Shown here: one piece after another, positions 35,683-36,028 of the stretch
How positions within the stretch are numbered: the first letter of the stretch is position 1
How the letters are laid out: every line of letters begins with the position of its first letter
Source: Planctomycetaceae bacterium
GTDB taxonomy: Bacteria; Planctomycetota; Planctomycetia; Planctomycetales; Planctomycetaceae
Length of the DNA stretch: 36,028 bases
Direction: 5' to 3'
Assembly: GCA_021732845.1 (NCBI GenBank)
Contig: JAKFUF010000197.1
Location: 1-36,028 of the forward strand
Notes under the pieces: model-generated
Databases searched by the model: none
The model's input: the letters and a program-made list of their open reading frames with translations, nothing else
What the model was told of the DNA's origin: nothing
Program-made: the position numbers and the translations under genes

Positions 35683-36028
35683 GACAGGCTGCTTTCGTGG
35701 CATCGGCTTGAGCCGACGCGGCCATGACGAGCCGGCAACTTGGTTGTGGACTGAAGTCCACACTACGGGTGCGGACAGGGGGCGCTTCGTCGGAACCGAC
35801 CCCTGATCCACCGGCGGGAAGGCGCAGCCGACGTTGGAACTGGCAGTCAGAGATAGGGGGCGCGAGACAGGCTGCTTCCGTAGCGTCGGCTTGAGCCGAC
35901 ACGGCCATGACGAGCCGGCAACTTGGTTGTGGACTGAAGTCCACACTACGGGTGCGGACAGGCGGCGCTCCCCCGGAACCGACCCCTGATCCACCGGCGG
36001 GAAGGCGCAGCCGGCGTTCGAACCAGCC
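35683..36028. repeat. 183-bp tandem repeat with two palindromes
   Basis: A unit starting GACAGGCTGCTT at 35683 recurs at 35866, an offset of 183 bases, and runs off the window end. Each unit contains GTCGGCTTGAGCCGAC (or a one-base variant at its 5' side) and GTGGACTGAAGTCCAC, both seven-base-arm palindromes, followed by ACTACGGGTGCGGACAG. A related sequence, GGACTGGAAGTCC, occurs at 9500-9512. No credible gene lies between 35271 and the end. It looks like a dispersed, REP-like intergenic repeat family of this genome. Confidence 0.7.

Noticed and set aside
35341-35994. A 217-codon minus-strand frame with a repeated 50-residue segment
   Set aside because: The repeat is simply translation of the 183-bp DNA tandem repeat; composition and palindromes indicate non-coding DNA.

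Overview
The window looks like a planctomycete chromosome segment. The strongest evidence is two complete gene pairs, plus one decayed copy, of the planctomycete-expanded PSCyt/PSD (DUF1587/1592/1588/1585) c-type cytochrome proteins with their HXXSHH (DUF1552) partners. Few genes have a clear Shine-Dalgarno sequence, base composition is GC-rich, and a BlaI-type repressor sits beside an M56 peptidase gene, which is also common in that phylum.

Positions 1-8.4 kb are a scrambled accessory region. It holds the tail of a possible phage-head-protease gene, an uncharacterised two-gene operon whose first product starts with a ribbon-helix-helix segment, two N-terminally deleted serine recombinases in the same orientation (2.2-2.9 and 7.7-8.2 kb), three copies of a non-coding repeat rich in TGATACTGAT, and between them a complete PSD/HXXSHH pair. 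The right edge of this patchwork cuts off an NAD-dependent epimerase gene after about 46 codons.

Positions 8.4-17.2 kb are metabolic: a CtBP/PGDH-like 2-hydroxyacid dehydrogenase, a divergent FadR/FCD-type GntR regulator with a candidate operator between them, an ABM-family small monooxygenase-like protein, a very large PSD cytochrome (1295 aa) with its HXXSHH partner, and a third PSD gene that is a pseudogene (frameshift, nonsense codon, lost 3' half).

Positions 17.3-25.8 kb are the most interesting part: three large genes in a row on the minus strand, abutting the PSD pseudogene. In transcription order they encode (1) a SIR2-like plus TIR protein, (2) an nSTAND-type NTPase joined through one membrane helix to a five-CXXCH multihaem cytochrome c domain, and (3) a multi-pass membrane protein with a TIR-like/Rossmannoid domain and a long TPR array. 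The parts are those of bacterial conflict/immune systems, but a STAND ATPase carrying a c-type cytochrome as its output or sensor module is, to my knowledge, not a described architecture. I propose it as a candidate membrane- and redox-linked defence or signalling system; that function is inference.

Positions 26.3-35.3 kb are conserved chromosome: a DegT/DnrJ/EryC1/StrS aminotransferase, mutL with an intact endonuclease motif, a BlaI-like repressor overlapping a gene for a fused M56 (BlaR1-like)-PDZ-S41 protease, and purH. The last 0.75 kb holds a probable reverse-transcriptase remnant, hairpins and a 183-bp tandem repeat containing two palindromes. I saw no tRNA, rRNA or CRISPR array.
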